From Hawksworthiomyces lignivorus (Eukaryota > Ascomycota > Sordariomycetes > Ophiostomatales > Ophiostomataceae), in contig NTMA01000051.1 of the NCBI GenBank assembly GCA_002917075.1, positions 124,001 through 188,000 on the forward strand: 64,000 bases of DNA, given 5' to 3'. The notes beneath the pieces were generated by a model, which saw only the letters and a program-made list of their open reading frames with translations, ran no database searches and was not told the origin of the DNA. The translations under genes were made by a program, and so were the position numbers. This document shows, piece after piece, positions 43,830-56,233 of this stretch (its first letter is position 1; each line of letters opens with the position of its first letter).

Positions 43830-45515
43830 ATGACTACCAACGGAACGCATCAGGCGTCCTTTGTTGGTGCCATAGACCAAGGCACAACGAGCACACGTTT
43901 CCTGATCTTTGATGCCGCTGGTAATGTTGTTGCGACACACCAGATTGAATTTTCACAAAAATACCCCCATCCTGGGTAAGAGCTTTATACCTACTTTCTA
44001 AAGCGTGTATGCATTTGCCATGATCAAAGAGTCTAACTAGTCCGTTCACTCAGGTGGCATGAACACGACCCTGAAGAACTCATTAGCTCTGTAGAGCAGT
44101 GCATAGATGGTGCTGTTCAACAGTTTGAGAATCAGGGTCACTCACGTGGACAGATTAAGGCTGTCGGTATTACGAACCAGCGGGAAACTACAGTAGTCTG
44201 GGATACTACTACAGGTAAAGCTCTGCACAATGCTATTGTCTGGACTGATACTCGTGCCCAAGAGCTGGTGCGGAAGCTTAAAGATCGACTCGGTTCCAAG
44301 GAGCTGACGCCTCTATGTGGTCTACCTCTCTCAACGTACCCGTCGGCCAGTAAACTTCTGTGGCTGCTAGAAAATGTAACCGCAGTGAAGGAAGCATACG
44401 AGCGTGGTGTCCTGGCCTTTGGTACCGTTGACACGTGGCTGGCCTACAAGCTAAACGGTGGCACGGCCCGTGATGTGTACGTGACTGACCCGTCTAACGC
44501 GTCCCGAACTATGTTCATGAACTTGGAGACGCTTCAGTACGACGACCACCTTTTAGATTGGTTCCGTCTTGACACAACAAAGATCCGGCTGCCTCAGATT
44601 GTTCGCTCTTCCGATGCTAATGCGTATGGCTCGCTGGCGTCTACGCTGATCAAAGGTACCCCGATTACTGGCTGCCTGGGTGACCAATCAGCTGCGCTGG
44701 TGGGTCAAAAGGCCTTTTCTCCAGGCCTCGCAAAGAATACATACGGTACTGGGTGTTTCCTTCTCTACAATGTCGGTCCTAAACCGGTCATCTCAACGCA
44801 CGGCTTGTTGACCACCGTTGCATTCGACTTTGGGCCGGGCCTCCGCATGTATGCGCTCGAAGGCAGCATCGCAGTGGCAGGATCCAGTGTTAAGTTTTTG
44901 GTGGAGAACTTTGGCTTCATAGAATCATCTTCCAAGCTGAGTGCCCTCGCCGAAACGGTTGAAGACAACGGTGGCTGTACTTTCGTGACCGCTTTCAGCG
45001 GCCTGTTTGCTCCCTACTGGATAGATGATGCGCGTGGTACCATCTTCGGCATTACGGCTTATACTCAACGCGGCCACATTGCCCGCGCGACGTTGGAGGC
45101 GACGTGCTTTCAAACTAAGGCCATTCTGCAGGCCATGGAAAAGGACAGCGGCCATGCTCTGACGGAGTTGGCTGTCGACGGTGGCATGTCTAATTCAGAC
45201 CTTATTATGCAGGTAAGTTGAGAATGTCGCAACTCACTGCAGATCTAGAAAAGGTGCCCAGGCTGACAGCGACAGACCCAATCCGATATCATTGGCATCC
45301 CAGTCAACCGGCCAGCTATGCGCGAGACCACCGCGCTTGGTGCCGCCATAGCAGCCGGTATAGCGATTGGTGTTTGGGAGAATCTTAGTGATTTAGATAA
45401 TGTCAATACTGAGGGAAGAACAATCTTTAAGCCTCAAATTACATCCGAGGAGGCAGGGGATCGGTTTGGGCGTTGGGAGAAGGCGGTGCAGATGTGTCGG
45501 GGATGGGCTAACTAG
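43830..45515 (+). CDS. GUT1: Glycerol kinase
   Basis: Phosphorylates glycerol to sn-glycerol 3-phosphate with ATP in the cytosol. Three exons, 43830-43975, 44054-45212 and 45276-45515 (introns 78 and 63 bp), give 514 residues. The FGGY-family N-terminal phosphate motif is [17 protein letters not shown]. The first junction restores [14 protein letters not shown]. Further signatures are [65 protein letters not shown] and the C-terminal ATP-site block [18 protein letters not shown], joined to [10 protein letters not shown]. The length is typical. It is divergent from the aquaglyceroporin gene and next to GUT2 and a Zn2Cys6 gene. Confidence 0.96.
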
Positions 45516-46236
45516 GAAAGGTAGTATATCTGGCCGTGTATTGGGCCTTTGTAAGATGTCGGCTGTGCTTGTCGTTTTAAGCCTTAAGAGAATCGTACGG
45601 TGTAGGAGTACATCGGCGTAAGATAAGAAGAGAAACTTGCCCAAATCAGACTAAAATTATCCTTGCTTTGTTTGTTCTTTGAAAGGGAGTAACATTCATA
45701 GTGGCGACTACAACTAATGGTATTTCCTCGTTAGAGCCGAGTGGGGCTCTGACCAAGGATAGCCGGATCCATGCCTGGTATGGGATTTTAGGGCCGATTG
45801 ATGTTACGAATAAGACAAAATAAATGGCTTCTTGGCTTCTCTTGGGCTAAAGCACGTGTCAGTGTCCACCTTGACCAAGATGCGAAAAACTTTCATTCAG
45901 GCCGGACAACCCGAAAATTAGTTGCAGGGGGGCTCAATGTGGCAGAAGTTACGACAGCGTGCCCTGCTGCATCGTATTGGTAACAGGTATGGCAATAGGG
46001 AGTAGTTCTGCCGAGAATTGACATGTCCTTACGGAGTATTGCACCATAATCTGGCACTGTGTCTCAGGTTCTTTTCAGACACTACAGAACCTGCCGAAGA
46101 GACGTAATTGATCAATAAGCGGGCCTTTTAACAAACACTTGTGCAATCGCAGCACCAGCTAGGCTGGTGCTGATGGAAAGGCTCGTCCGAGACGGAATTT
46201 GGAGCGAAAGATACGGCATATGCAATTTTATCAACA
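45516..46236. other. Intergenic region between GUT1 and the regulator
   Basis: About 720 bp holding the GUT1 3' flank and the regulator's promoter. No gene or repeat is recognised. Confidence 0.4.
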
Positions 46237-48537
46237 ATGGCTGGGGACGAGGTAGACTTCGCTGCGACCCATAAAGAAATGTCGAGTGTCGAAGAGAGCA
46301 TCCCGATCAGCTCGGCCACAGCACCGAAGAAGCGGGCCAGAGATATGGACCAGAAGGCGTCGTAAGGCCACGTTTCCCCGGTCTATCATATCAAAGTTCT
46401 TGGTAGTTTCCCAGACTGACATGCCACAGATGCGAACTGTGTAAGGCCCGTAAGGTCAAATGCGACCGAGGTACGTACCCCAAGATGAAAGCAGGGGAGA
46501 TTGTGCTCCTTTGACTCCTTGCTTTGTCGATATGCCTCGACTTGTTTTGCCAGACAGGCTCTGAGTCTCCTCAATGCACAACTATAGGACACCTTGAAAC
46601 TAACAATCGAGTCAGCTGAGCCGGCTTGCTCGTGGTGTGCACGTCACAACAGGACATGCATCTACCTTAAGAGGCAGCCACCAGGGAGCCGCAGCAACAC
46701 TGAGCTTGAAGCCAAGTTAAATAGGATAGATGGATTGTTGTATGCGCTGGGCCGGCGTGTGGAAGAGCATATTGCTCATGATCATGCTACTGTCTTTCGA
46801 AATGCTCTATCACCTTCCGTTGGCAGTCAAAATCCCTCCTCTCCAGCCGGCAGCTTCCAGCATGACGTTAACAGCGTTCTCGGAAGTGCAGCCGACGTCA
46901 ACATAGGCAATATTTCGACGTTCTCGCAGCAGGGACAGAGCCAGACACCAGCATTACTGACTCCAGGCATCCCGTGGCAGGACAGCAGTGAGAGCAACAG
47001 CAGTAACAGCAATAATAACATTATCACAAGCCCAGTCTTGACAAGCAACAATGAACTTAATACGTCTTCGACTGCTCCCGCCTACCAAAAATATCCGTCG
47101 CTACGATCGTCAAAGGCGGAACTTCCACCCCATGACATGCTCTATACACTCGTCGACCTATACTTCAAACACTGCAATACGTGGTGTCCAATTCTTGACC
47201 GCAAGACGATCTTTGGTACATTTTTCGGAGCCACCTCGTTGGAAGAGCCCGACCGTGTCCTCTTGCATGCCATTGTTGCAACAACTCTCAGGTTCTCAAA
47301 AGATGCACGTCTGACGCCAGAAGCGAGAGACTACTATCACACTACGTCAAAGCAAATTGTTCACCTGTACGCCATGGATCATATTAGCGTATCGGCGCTT
47401 CGTGCGCTGGTCATTATTAGCTTGGATGAATTTGGTACCTCCAACAGCCCGCGTGCCTGGAATCTATTATCGCAGCTTGTTCAAAACGTGAAGCAGTTGA
47501 ACCTTTGCGATGAAGTAAGTGTACATCTATTAGCATCTGCCATAGATTCTCCACAAAGAGGTACCTTGCGCGAGATTCCCACAAGCAGGCCAGACACATG
47601 GATAGAGGATGAGGGCCGGCGGCGACTCTGTTGGGTGGTGTACCTGCTCGACCGCTATGCTACGGTTAGCACGGCCACATTCGACTTCTTACTCGATGAC
47701 CATAGGATGCGGCGTTTTCTTCCCTGTTCATACGACCTGTTCTCGAAGAACGTACCGGTAGATACACGATCATCGACTGCTTGCTTAATTGTAAGCGGCG
47801 CCGGTGACGCCGGTGGCGGATCGAACACCATGGACAAGGTGGAGAACTTAGGTAGCTTCTCGTATCACTGCGAGCTTCTGCGTATTCTCAGCCGTGTGCA
47901 TGACTTCCTTCAAACACCTATCGATATCACATCATCTGCCGATATGGCACGCTGGCGCAACACCTATCAGGCGCTCGATGCCACTCTCGACAGCTGGCTA
48001 CGCAGCCTTCCAAGCGAATTCAGCAAGATCTCAGCCCTCTGCCACTCAGACCCAGCCAGCCGCGTGGCAAACTGGTTCATGTTGCATAGTGCATATGTCA
48101 CAGCTGTAGTACGGCTGCACTCAGTCGTAGCATACCCAGTCGCTCGTTCCGCTTTATTCATGCCTTCGCAATATGCAGTCCAACGCTGTCTGTCTGCTGT
48201 ACACAGCCTGGCTGATATTGCTCGTGATTTACGCGAGGCTGACGGCTTGGACTTGCTGGGCCCACCATTTGCATTCTCGCTATGGGTGGCCGCTCGCGTA
48301 TTACTGGTGCATGCGTCGACTACTGATATAACTAGCTTAGATACTCGTATTGACTTCTTTATTGAGACACTGAGACATGTGGGTCAGAATTGGGAGGTAG
48401 CGAACAGCTATGCCACAATTCTGGCCCGGGTGGCTCAGAGGGGTCGGCAAGGAGATATGACATTTGCAAATATGAGAAGGCATGTAACAAACCTATCTCA
48501 TATATTTGTACAAGCTTTGTTTGCTAACACTGACTAG
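46237..48537 (+). CDS. Zn2Cys6 transcription factor beside the glycerol genes
   Basis: Three exons are placed at 46237-46361, 46430-46470 and 46616-48537 (introns 68 and 145 bp), giving 695 residues. Exon 2 is only 41 bp and carries half of the zinc cluster (CELCKARKVKCDR). The ligands are Cys43, Cys46, Cys53, Cys60, Cys63 and Cys70, after a basic KKRAR. The fungal_trans domain begins at DMLYTLVDLYFKHCNTWCPI and includes RRRLCWVVYLLDRYATVS. This matches the XlnR/regulator type, with a Gln/Ser/Asn-rich linker between the domains. The position suggests control of the glycerol cluster, which is inference. The C-terminus is uncertain: a further intron near 48482-48580 could extend the protein to 48898. 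Confidence 0.85.
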
Positions 48538-48898
48538 AAGTGCATGCGACCTACTGGTTCTGACATCAACTAAGCGGCAGTCAGGTTCAGAACCAACGTC
48601 GACGCAAGTTACATCCCTATGCGAACTTGACAGCATCGACGTCTTTGCATTCTTTGCTTACCCAAAGTCTCCAGAGTCACGCTTAGCACAAAATGTCCAG
48701 ACGAACAGCTTGCGGATACAGCCTATAAATGGATTAGTTGGAAATCTACAGAGACCAGCCGGGCTTATAGCAAATGATCCAGAGTGGACAGGGCTGAATA
48801 CACCCAGTTCCCGATCTCTCCGAGACGAAGAGGACAGAACTATAACAGAGAAGAGCTCATCAGATTATTGGGGAAGCTCACTTTTTACGGGATTATGA
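48538..48898 (+). other. Possible last exon of the preceding regulator
   Basis: An open frame runs on past the regulator's stop to 48898 with protein-like content (DSIDVFAFFAYPKSPES, SLRIQPINGL, SSSDYWGSSLF). It could be joined by a GT..AG intron 48484-48580, or by a GC..AG intron 48483-48537 with a good CTAAC branch site. Either keeps frame. Without transcripts I cannot decide. Confidence 0.35.
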
Positions 48899-49588
48899 TG
48901 ATATTACATAGCAAGCGATTGTTCAAGCCATTTAAAATACGTATTTAAAGTTCTTATACAGCGTATTATCTCTATGAAAAGGGCATCATCTACACAACGT
49001 ATCAGCCGGCGGCATTTGTCATTTTGCTCGGCCCGCTGTGCTCAGAAGTCTTCCTCTTAATCTTATTTTGCATTTAGGAAGTATATCGTCGATTAAGTGT
49101 CTTGTTAAAAGGGCGTATACCACTCGCAACGTCAAGAGGTGTTTTCGGAATTCCCGAACCGTGGTAGCTAGCTAAGATAGATGAGTTGCTATAATTTTCA
49201 TTTCCAGTGATAGTTTGTGGTGACTGAATGTTTAGGTAAGTGGCTTGAAGCAGCTGAAAGTGTTTACTGGTCAGATCTGTCGACACCCGTCTCACGAAAG
49301 AATTTGGGCATGGCGAGAATTGCTATCAAGGCGGTTGAGCTTTTCCTTAGGCGGATTCTGGAACGTAGTCAGGCTTTGTCTCCGCCTTCTCTTGATTACT
49401 GACCAACATATTTGTTGATCTAGACGAACATTGATTGATGAAACGAATTACTCTACATATTTCGCACATATGCAAGGCAATACATCGTTTTACTTTAGAG
49501 ACCACACGAATACGCCCTCAAGCAGTGGCGTCTTTTTGGAAAGCTCGATCAAACCATCACGACAGCAACAATATAACTATGACTAGCT
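48899..49588. other. Intergenic region
   Basis: About 690 bp between the regulator and the convergent SDR gene. I see no gene or repeat in it. Confidence 0.4.
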
Positions 49589-50455
49589 TTATTTGATGCC
49601 CAAAAGAGGTTTCGCATTGTCTGCAATCTCTGGTTCTCGTTGCTCCTGCAAGAATTTCACTCTGCGCGAGATCGCATCCGCTGTCATGTCTGGCTGTGAG
49701 GACACCCAGAAGTTGCCCTCTGCTATTTGGGCCATCATGATTCTGCAGCCTTCATCCAGATCCATCCCAAATTTGGCCATCATATCATTCATTGTTTTAC
49801 GAAATGTGGCTGCACCTTCCGGCTCTCCATTGCCAACTTCTGCCTCGAAGATGCGCGTCTTAAGCATACCTGGAAGTACCGAACAGACGTGAATAGGAAC
49901 ACCTTTCATCTTCATCTCTAAGAATAAGCCTTCTGAGAACGCTTGCACTGCATGTTTAGTAATTATATATGCGGTCTGGGTGGGCATAACATCAAATGAT
50001 CCGATGCTGCCCAAATTGGCCACCCAACACTCATCCCCAGACTCGATCATCCTAGGAACAAAGGCCCTGACTCCGTGGATGATACCCCGGATATTAACAT
50101 CTATCGTTGTATCCCAGCGTTCTGTTGGGATTTCCCAACTAAAACCCATTGTCTCGATGCCCGCATTATTGATGAGGAGTCGAACACTGCGGTGCCTCTT
50201 GAAGACTTCATTGGCAAGTTTATCAAGCTCAGAAGCTTTCGATACATCCACAACCATTGCCTCGGCGGAGCCGCCTGATTCTTTGATTGTCTTGGCAATA
50301 ATTTCGGCACGTTCGAGTGAGACATCGGTGACATAAACCATCATACCTAGCTGGCCAGCCCGCCGGGCAAAGGCTGAGCCAATTCCAGCACCAGCACCAG
50401 TGACAACAGCAACGCCGCCAGCTAGCTTCTTCTCCGCATCAGAGAGTGTAAGCAT
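49589..50455 (-). CDS. Classical short-chain dehydrogenase/reductase
   Basis: A 288-residue single-exon SDR. Cofactor motif VAVVTGAGAGIGSAFARRAG with YVTDVSLERAE (acidic turn, NAD preference likely), VVDVSKASELDKLANEVFKR, LLINNAGIETMG (NNAG), NLGSIGSF with the catalytic Ser, and AYIITKHAVQAFSEGLFLEM (Tyr-x3-Lys). The C-terminus has VCSVLPGMLKTRIFEAEVG. It belongs to the classical SDR family with the usual length. It lies 1 kb beyond the glycerol-linked regulator, so a role in polyol or glyceraldehyde metabolism is possible but unsupported; many such genes are orphan oxidoreductases. Confidence 0.9.
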   Translation of the reverse strand: MLTLSDAEKKLAGGVAVVTGAGAGIGSAFARRAGQLGMMVYVTDVSLERAEIIAKTIKESGGSAEAMVVDVSKASELDKLANEVFKRHRSVRLLINNAGIETMGFSWEIPTERWDTTIDVNIRGIIHGVRAFVPRMIESGDECWVANLGSIGSFDVMPTQTAYIITKHAVQAFSEGLFLEMKMKGVPIHVCSVLPGMLKTRIFEAEVGNGEPEGAATFRKTMNDMMAKFGMDLDEGCRIMMAQIAEGNFWVSSQPDMTADAISRRVKFLQEQREPEIADNAKPLLGIK

Positions 50456-52102
50456 AATGTATCAGAAAAACGGAAGAAAGTTTCGTAAAGTTAAATATTT
50501 TTAATTGTAGCGACACATAAAACTAAACCGCAAAATTGAGCAAGAGATCATCATTTGGCCAAGTTTCCCCGCCAAGTGGATCTATTTTACAGTGTTCAAA
50601 AATCTACGGAGTGCGGAGTATTTTGTCAGAGAAATATTTCTCAGCCCCGCGCCGAACTGACCAAGTAGTACTACGGATATTTTTATCAAGGCAAACACAT
50701 TTCCAACGACTTATGCTAGAAAGACTAAGAACTTCAGAATTCTAAGCCTGTTATATATATAATAGTTCTCACAGTAAATCGCATCGATGGATGCTTCATC
50801 TAGGCCTTTTATAACGTAGAGGTTTGGGATTTGTTTGCATTGATGCATAGGTACTTCATGAACTCTAGAAATTTAAAGATGAGAAACCAATTTCAGCATT
50901 TACCTACTTCAATATTCGTGTGTTAATTTGCAATGTCTCTTAACCCAAAAAAATATGGTGATCTCCTTCGGACACTCCAATCGCTTGAGTTCCATTTTAG
51001 AAGGTTCATGATTAATTCAATTGTAGCGGCTGTGACTTTGCCGAGCCATATATTAGAGTCTGGCGTTCCATGCTTGAAATTAAACGATATTCCTAGAGCT
51101 CCTAGTTCAATAGCAGAGAGATGTTCGAAGACAAGCGCAACACGATTCAACGTAACTTAGGTGCCTCTATTTTAAAGGCTGTAATCGATCTAACAATGCT
51201 AGTGGTTCTCCTTTTACGCTATAATCTCAGAATGTGCTTCGTTCATAGTATCTACTACGGGCCCGTGTGGCCAGCTCAGCTTCTGATTAGGGCCTGGAAG
51301 GACGACACAGCTGAGCATGTGCTTCTTTGCTGCTCTCAAGGACCTAGTAAGCTACCAAATAGGCCCCGGACCGCTGAAGACCTATACAACAGACTTTACA
51401 AAGGAGGTGACATCGCTAGACTTATTCTTATTCTTATTCTTTTCTTCTCCTTTTTCGTTTGTTTGTTATGACCATCTTTGTTTATGGATTTTTTCATATC
51501 TTCATTTTCATCCGCTGTTTTGAAGCTACCACTCTTATGTTGTGTTTAAAAAAAATTATTGACAAGAAACAATATAAGGCTAGGCAATTATTTCATATGT
51601 AGATTGAGAACAAGGTGGGCAGACTCCTGAACTTAACCTAACCACAAAGACAACCACAGCTCCGAAAAAAAAAGGAGAGATATCCGGTACTGCCTAACCA
51701 TTTGTTTATCAGCAATTCCTAATAACAAAGAGGGCGTGGTTGGGTTCTATCGTCTCTGTTTAAAGTACCGCTGCTCTCTTTCTCTGTAAAAATTCAAAAG
51801 TCTGTAACTCTCTTTCATTAGTCCGGAGGGTGATGAAGAGCGGCAAACTGCTGAGAAACCCTGACTTTACAGAGTTGCCCTCGGCCCACAAGGTCTGTAC
51901 AGGGTCATCTTATCCTATATCTTAATTTGAATGGATAATATTATTGCAGAAGGTTGAATATTTAATCTTTTTTTTTTTTTGCATGCAGCATTTTTAAGAT
52001 GTAATCGTATTTTCCTAGACTGAATAAAGTAAAGGATCTTAAATATCTTCCTATTGAATGATATCATAACTGTATTTACTTTCATTATCCATATCAATTC
52101 GA
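50456..52102. other. AT-rich intergenic region
   Basis: About 1.6 kb between the SDR start and the hydrophobin gene. It contains a short copy of the tRNA-like repeat at 51604-51663. An open frame at 50933-51160 has no recognisable feature. Nothing else is seen. Confidence 0.4.
51604..51663 (-). repeat. tRNA-like dispersed repeat, partial copy C
   Basis: Only the A/B-box-like part of copies A and B is matched (minus strand TTGTCTTTGTGGTTAGG, then a diverged B-box-like region), followed by unrelated sequence. It is probably a truncated or old copy. Confidence 0.35.
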
Positions 52103-52562
52103 TTACACAGTTCCAGCAGGTTTCTTGCAGAATGCAGCCAAGCCAAGCTAAAAATTAAAAATATGGTAAGCAAGACAACATGAAAATGCCAGTTACCATA
52201 TTTTGACAAGTAAATCGAGCAGAAAAAGTTGGATACGTACCAAACCGACAAAGCAGCACTCCGGGGCTTTACCCGCGCCTTCACAAATTTTCTGGAAACT
52301 TGCAGCATCCGTCGGAGTAGTTGGGGCTATTCATGTTGATACGTGTATTTCATTAATGGATTTCAAATAGATCATAAATATTTATTTTTGAAGACTTACG
52401 TTGCACACAAGTAAAATCGAGAATGTTTCCGACATCTGCGCTGCAGCACAACATTGTACTCTGAAGACCATTGCACGGGTTGTATAAACCCCTTTCTTCC
52501 AACGCGGGTACAGCGAGAGCTGAGGCGATGAATGCCGCAAGAGTGGCAGTGGTGAACTTCAT
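52103..52562 (-). CDS. Class II hydrophobin
   Basis: A small secreted amphipathic protein that coats hyphae and spores. Three exons, 52562-52400, 52326-52241 and 52147-52103 (introns 73 and 93 bp), give 97 residues. A signal peptide covers residues 1-18 (MKFTTATLAAFIASALAV), followed by an ERG pro-sequence site. All eight cysteines are present: Cys30, Cys39, Cys40, Cys52, Cys69, Cys78, Cys79 and Cys90. The spacing C-8-CC-11-C-16-C-8-CC-10-C is the class II pattern. The two introns interrupt the frame, so open-frame scans show only the first half. It is isolated in AT-rich, gene-poor DNA. Confidence 0.92.
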
Positions 52563-55500
52563 TTTTGCAATTTGTTGGATAAAATTATATATAGATAAGC
52601 GAAATTTGATTGTGGTGTAACAATGTGGAGCTGTGCTGTTAATGTGAGGCAAAAATTAGAGAAGAGGGTGGGAAGCGCACGATATTTATACATGAATTTT
52701 CTTCGACTATCTTCTTTTCTTCTTGGCCCATCGTTATAACAGAAATGAAGCCATACAGTGCCACATGTACGTAAGAATGTTTCGCATACCTTGTCAATGG
52801 TTAGCAAGTTGAACTAAATTTTTTTTTAAAAAAAGAAAAGAAAAGAAAACAAGTATTCATAAGACCAAGTAGCTAGAACACAGCGAGACATCTCCACAAA
52901 ACACTACATATTTGGGTATACCACAGCAGCCATCTCGATCGATCTTATTTCCTATTGGTTTTTAGATCAATACACATGGCCCCAGATCAAGTGGCCCACA
53001 GACATTTGCTAAGTCAGATTTGAGGAATGTAGCGATGCTGATATCTCCTGTTTTATCTCACATGAAAGGTTTTCGCTGCATTTTTTCATGGACCGACGCA
53101 GGGATGACTGAGACTAGGACACACGAAGCATGGATCTACAATCACCTGCAAGCAGAGGAGAGATTTCGATCTTCATGAATTAAAAGTTCTGAGCTACATG
53201 ACTCGCAATTTTCATTGCCCTCTATTTTGTTTTTATGTTTTCTTTCTTTCTTTTTCTTTTTCTTTTTTTTTTGTTTGTTTTCTAGTCCAAGTAGTTGGCT
53301 GTATTTGAACCCGACTCCATCGACTGTAGTCTAAAACAAAACAATTCTCATAATTTTGATATAACAATGATGCGCAAAATCAGTACGGTTATTTTGTAGA
53401 CGCATAGCGCAACGGGCAATAATTTACATACAATGAAACTCAAAATCAGGATTTTAGACTGCATTTTCTTTTTCTCAATTCCTATGATTTTCTGCAACTT
53501 GATTTTTTATCTCCCTTTTTATTAAAGTAAAAGGCAGCCATGCAGACGAAATAATACAGACATAACACTTTGAAGAGGACCCATCGAGAATGAGTTGTAG
53601 ATTATAGCTTGCTATCGGATCTTGAGAGCGGCTGGTACCAATGAAGAAAACTTATTTGATCTCATATTTCAACTACTTAGAGTCAAGGGTTACATTTCAG
53701 AATTGAGGAATTCGTTTACTCCTATGTAAACACGTCTGTAGCTATTGTGTAGTAAACATTGATGTCTTCTCTCTCTCTCTCTTTTTTCTTTTTGGATCTA
53801 GCTCTATGCGATCTTATACAACTCTTCTTCCCTAGTAGTGATATCTGCTGCGCTGATTTCTATTCTCTACAAATAAATAAGAGATCTGGTATGTTGAGAG
53901 CAAGGGTAAATTCTTCGGTACGGTCTGGTCAAGGGAGAGTAGAAGTTCACCATCTTCACCCTTATCATATCAATAACCTATCGCTTATGAAATTGTTTTC
54001 GTTAATATATTTTATTTACATAAATTTTTGAAGACTCGGGCCGTCGTCTACATTTCCTCTACTATAACATCACCCTCGTCCCATGCACAACTGAGCAATC
54101 GTATCTTTGAAATGGCAAGTCTGTTGGCCGATCACAGAAGCGGCTATTCTGCCTCTGCGTACAAATTCTTCTTACTTCTAATAAGTTTCTCATAATACAC
54201 TATAGAGCTAGTCTTGATACTGCAGTTCTTGTTATTTCACTGGAAGGGTCTCTGCGTGCAATAGTCTAATAGTCTCTGTCTTTTATACCAGTTTTCTGTA
54301 TTTAGCCACATTGGATGAACACCATAGTCTTGTTTTGGCGTCATTTACTGGTTATCAATGCAGATACGACACGAAACCGCTACTATAAATCTAATTGATC
54401 TTTTAGACGCCGGTTTCTCATGAACATAGCCCAGTCTCCTCCCTAATATATTACCGTTTAATCACCCTCGTTGTTCTTCAACTAGTCGTATTTTATAGTT
54501 TTTATCATCGCCTCGTCTCAATTTTGGATGCCGCTATTGCTTACTCCCCAAGCGTAACAGCTTCTTAATGGCCAATTTAGATTCATATTTATCTGAGTAA
54601 GGAATCAGAGCTACTAAGTCGCCGTTACTGCTGTTGGTGTCACTAGTACACAGAGCTGCAAAATTTTCTTTTTTGGCAGCTAACTATATTCAAAAACAAA
54701 CCATGGTGTAGGTGCTTCGTTAGAATATGTTTTCATATTCTAAAGAACTGTTTAAGATCTTGACATACGTCTAGTCACTTCAAAGCATTATCTATTTATT
54801 TTCGTTGGCCCTGCCACTCATTCTTGAGCCTTCATGAGCTAATCTTTTGCACTTGAAAAATATCGGTAGCGGATCATTCTAGCTTTGCACAGCAACAACG
54901 GCCCTTACGATTCATTCAACACGATAGCATTGGGTCAAGTATTACGAGACAACGATAGTAGGATTTCATGTAAACAAATTAATAGGAAGGCCAAAAATAT
55001 GGAGATGTAACTCTCCCTGAGGTTTTTTATATGCACACGTTGTTGGTCCGATATGTAATATTGTGGAGAAACGTAAAATATTATGCCTGATTTGCACATG
55101 ACTCTTTTTTCAGCTCTTATGTCCGGAAATGAGATGCTAAGGGAATATTTGACTTTCTACTCTGTATATTAAAATGATGTATGCATCTGGTTAATCGGCA
55201 GTGCCTTGGTGATGAAACGAATCCAAGTAGTGGGGCGTAGTGCGGCAAGTCTTTTTCTATCATTTCAAGAGGTATTCAGAGGGGGAAATGGGACTTACGT
55301 TGATACGACTAGCTTGTACAAGAGTCTGTGATGAGCTCAGTTGCAATAAAGTCGCACGCAAGGCCCATATCCCCATTTTGTTGCTAGTATGCTGGCAAAC
55401 ATGGAATAACTCGAATGGCTATCATTTTCTAATTCACTCTATCTCTTCTCCACATTATTCTTCTAGTTGAATGTACATAGTCACATTGTATGCAATATAA

Positions 55501-56233
55501 TTATTGAATACAGTTTACGTTTCTTTATTCCTTTTTGCGAAACTTTTGCTTTGTAGCCACTGGGGGTTTTTGGGGGGGCTTTATTCTTCTTCAATTGCAA
55601 CAGCGTCCACTGCTTAGGATCCTGACTTTTGTGTCCAGCTATTGCCTTTCGTATCCGTACTGAAACTAAAAGAGGAATCCGCACAGTTGATAGGGCGAGG
55701 AATATTCGAATTGTACTCTGTAATAATCGTTAATCACTTGGTCAAATTTATTGCAAATTTACTACTCTTAAAAATACGTGATGTGAAATTCGTTTTAAAC
55801 GGCCTACATCCAAATAATTATGGTTAGGCATCACTCAATATTTCCGTTTCTACTTTGGTTAAACAAGCTATTTGCTGACAAAATCAGTCAAGTGACCAAC
55901 ATACCTCACCACTTGTCTTGTTAAGGAGCCATATCGCAGCCCTGAAGACAATCGGCGACTACTGATAGCATATCAGCTTATCAAGTTGACTGCGATACTG
56001 CCTATCATGTTAGCAGTAGAATAAGATAAGAACATAACGCTAAAAAGAGTCCCATAACACCCCTCCATTAGGATTTTGCAGGTATATACCTATCGTTCAG
56101 CGGCAAGAATAGTGCATCAGAGATTTCTACTGATTGTATCTATAAATCAGATCATAGTAATTTATGACTTTACTAACTTCTTAAGTACTAAGTTTTTGGT
56201 CTACAATACTCCGCTTCTGAACACCCGTTGAAG
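52563..56233. other. Gene desert
   Basis: About 3.7 kb, AT-rich, with simple pyrimidine/purine runs (AAAAG units at about 52826-52853; T/C run at about 53230-53282). No domain, tRNA or element is recognised. The first few hundred bases hold the hydrophobin promoter, and the last few hundred that of the dioxygenase. Confidence 0.45.
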
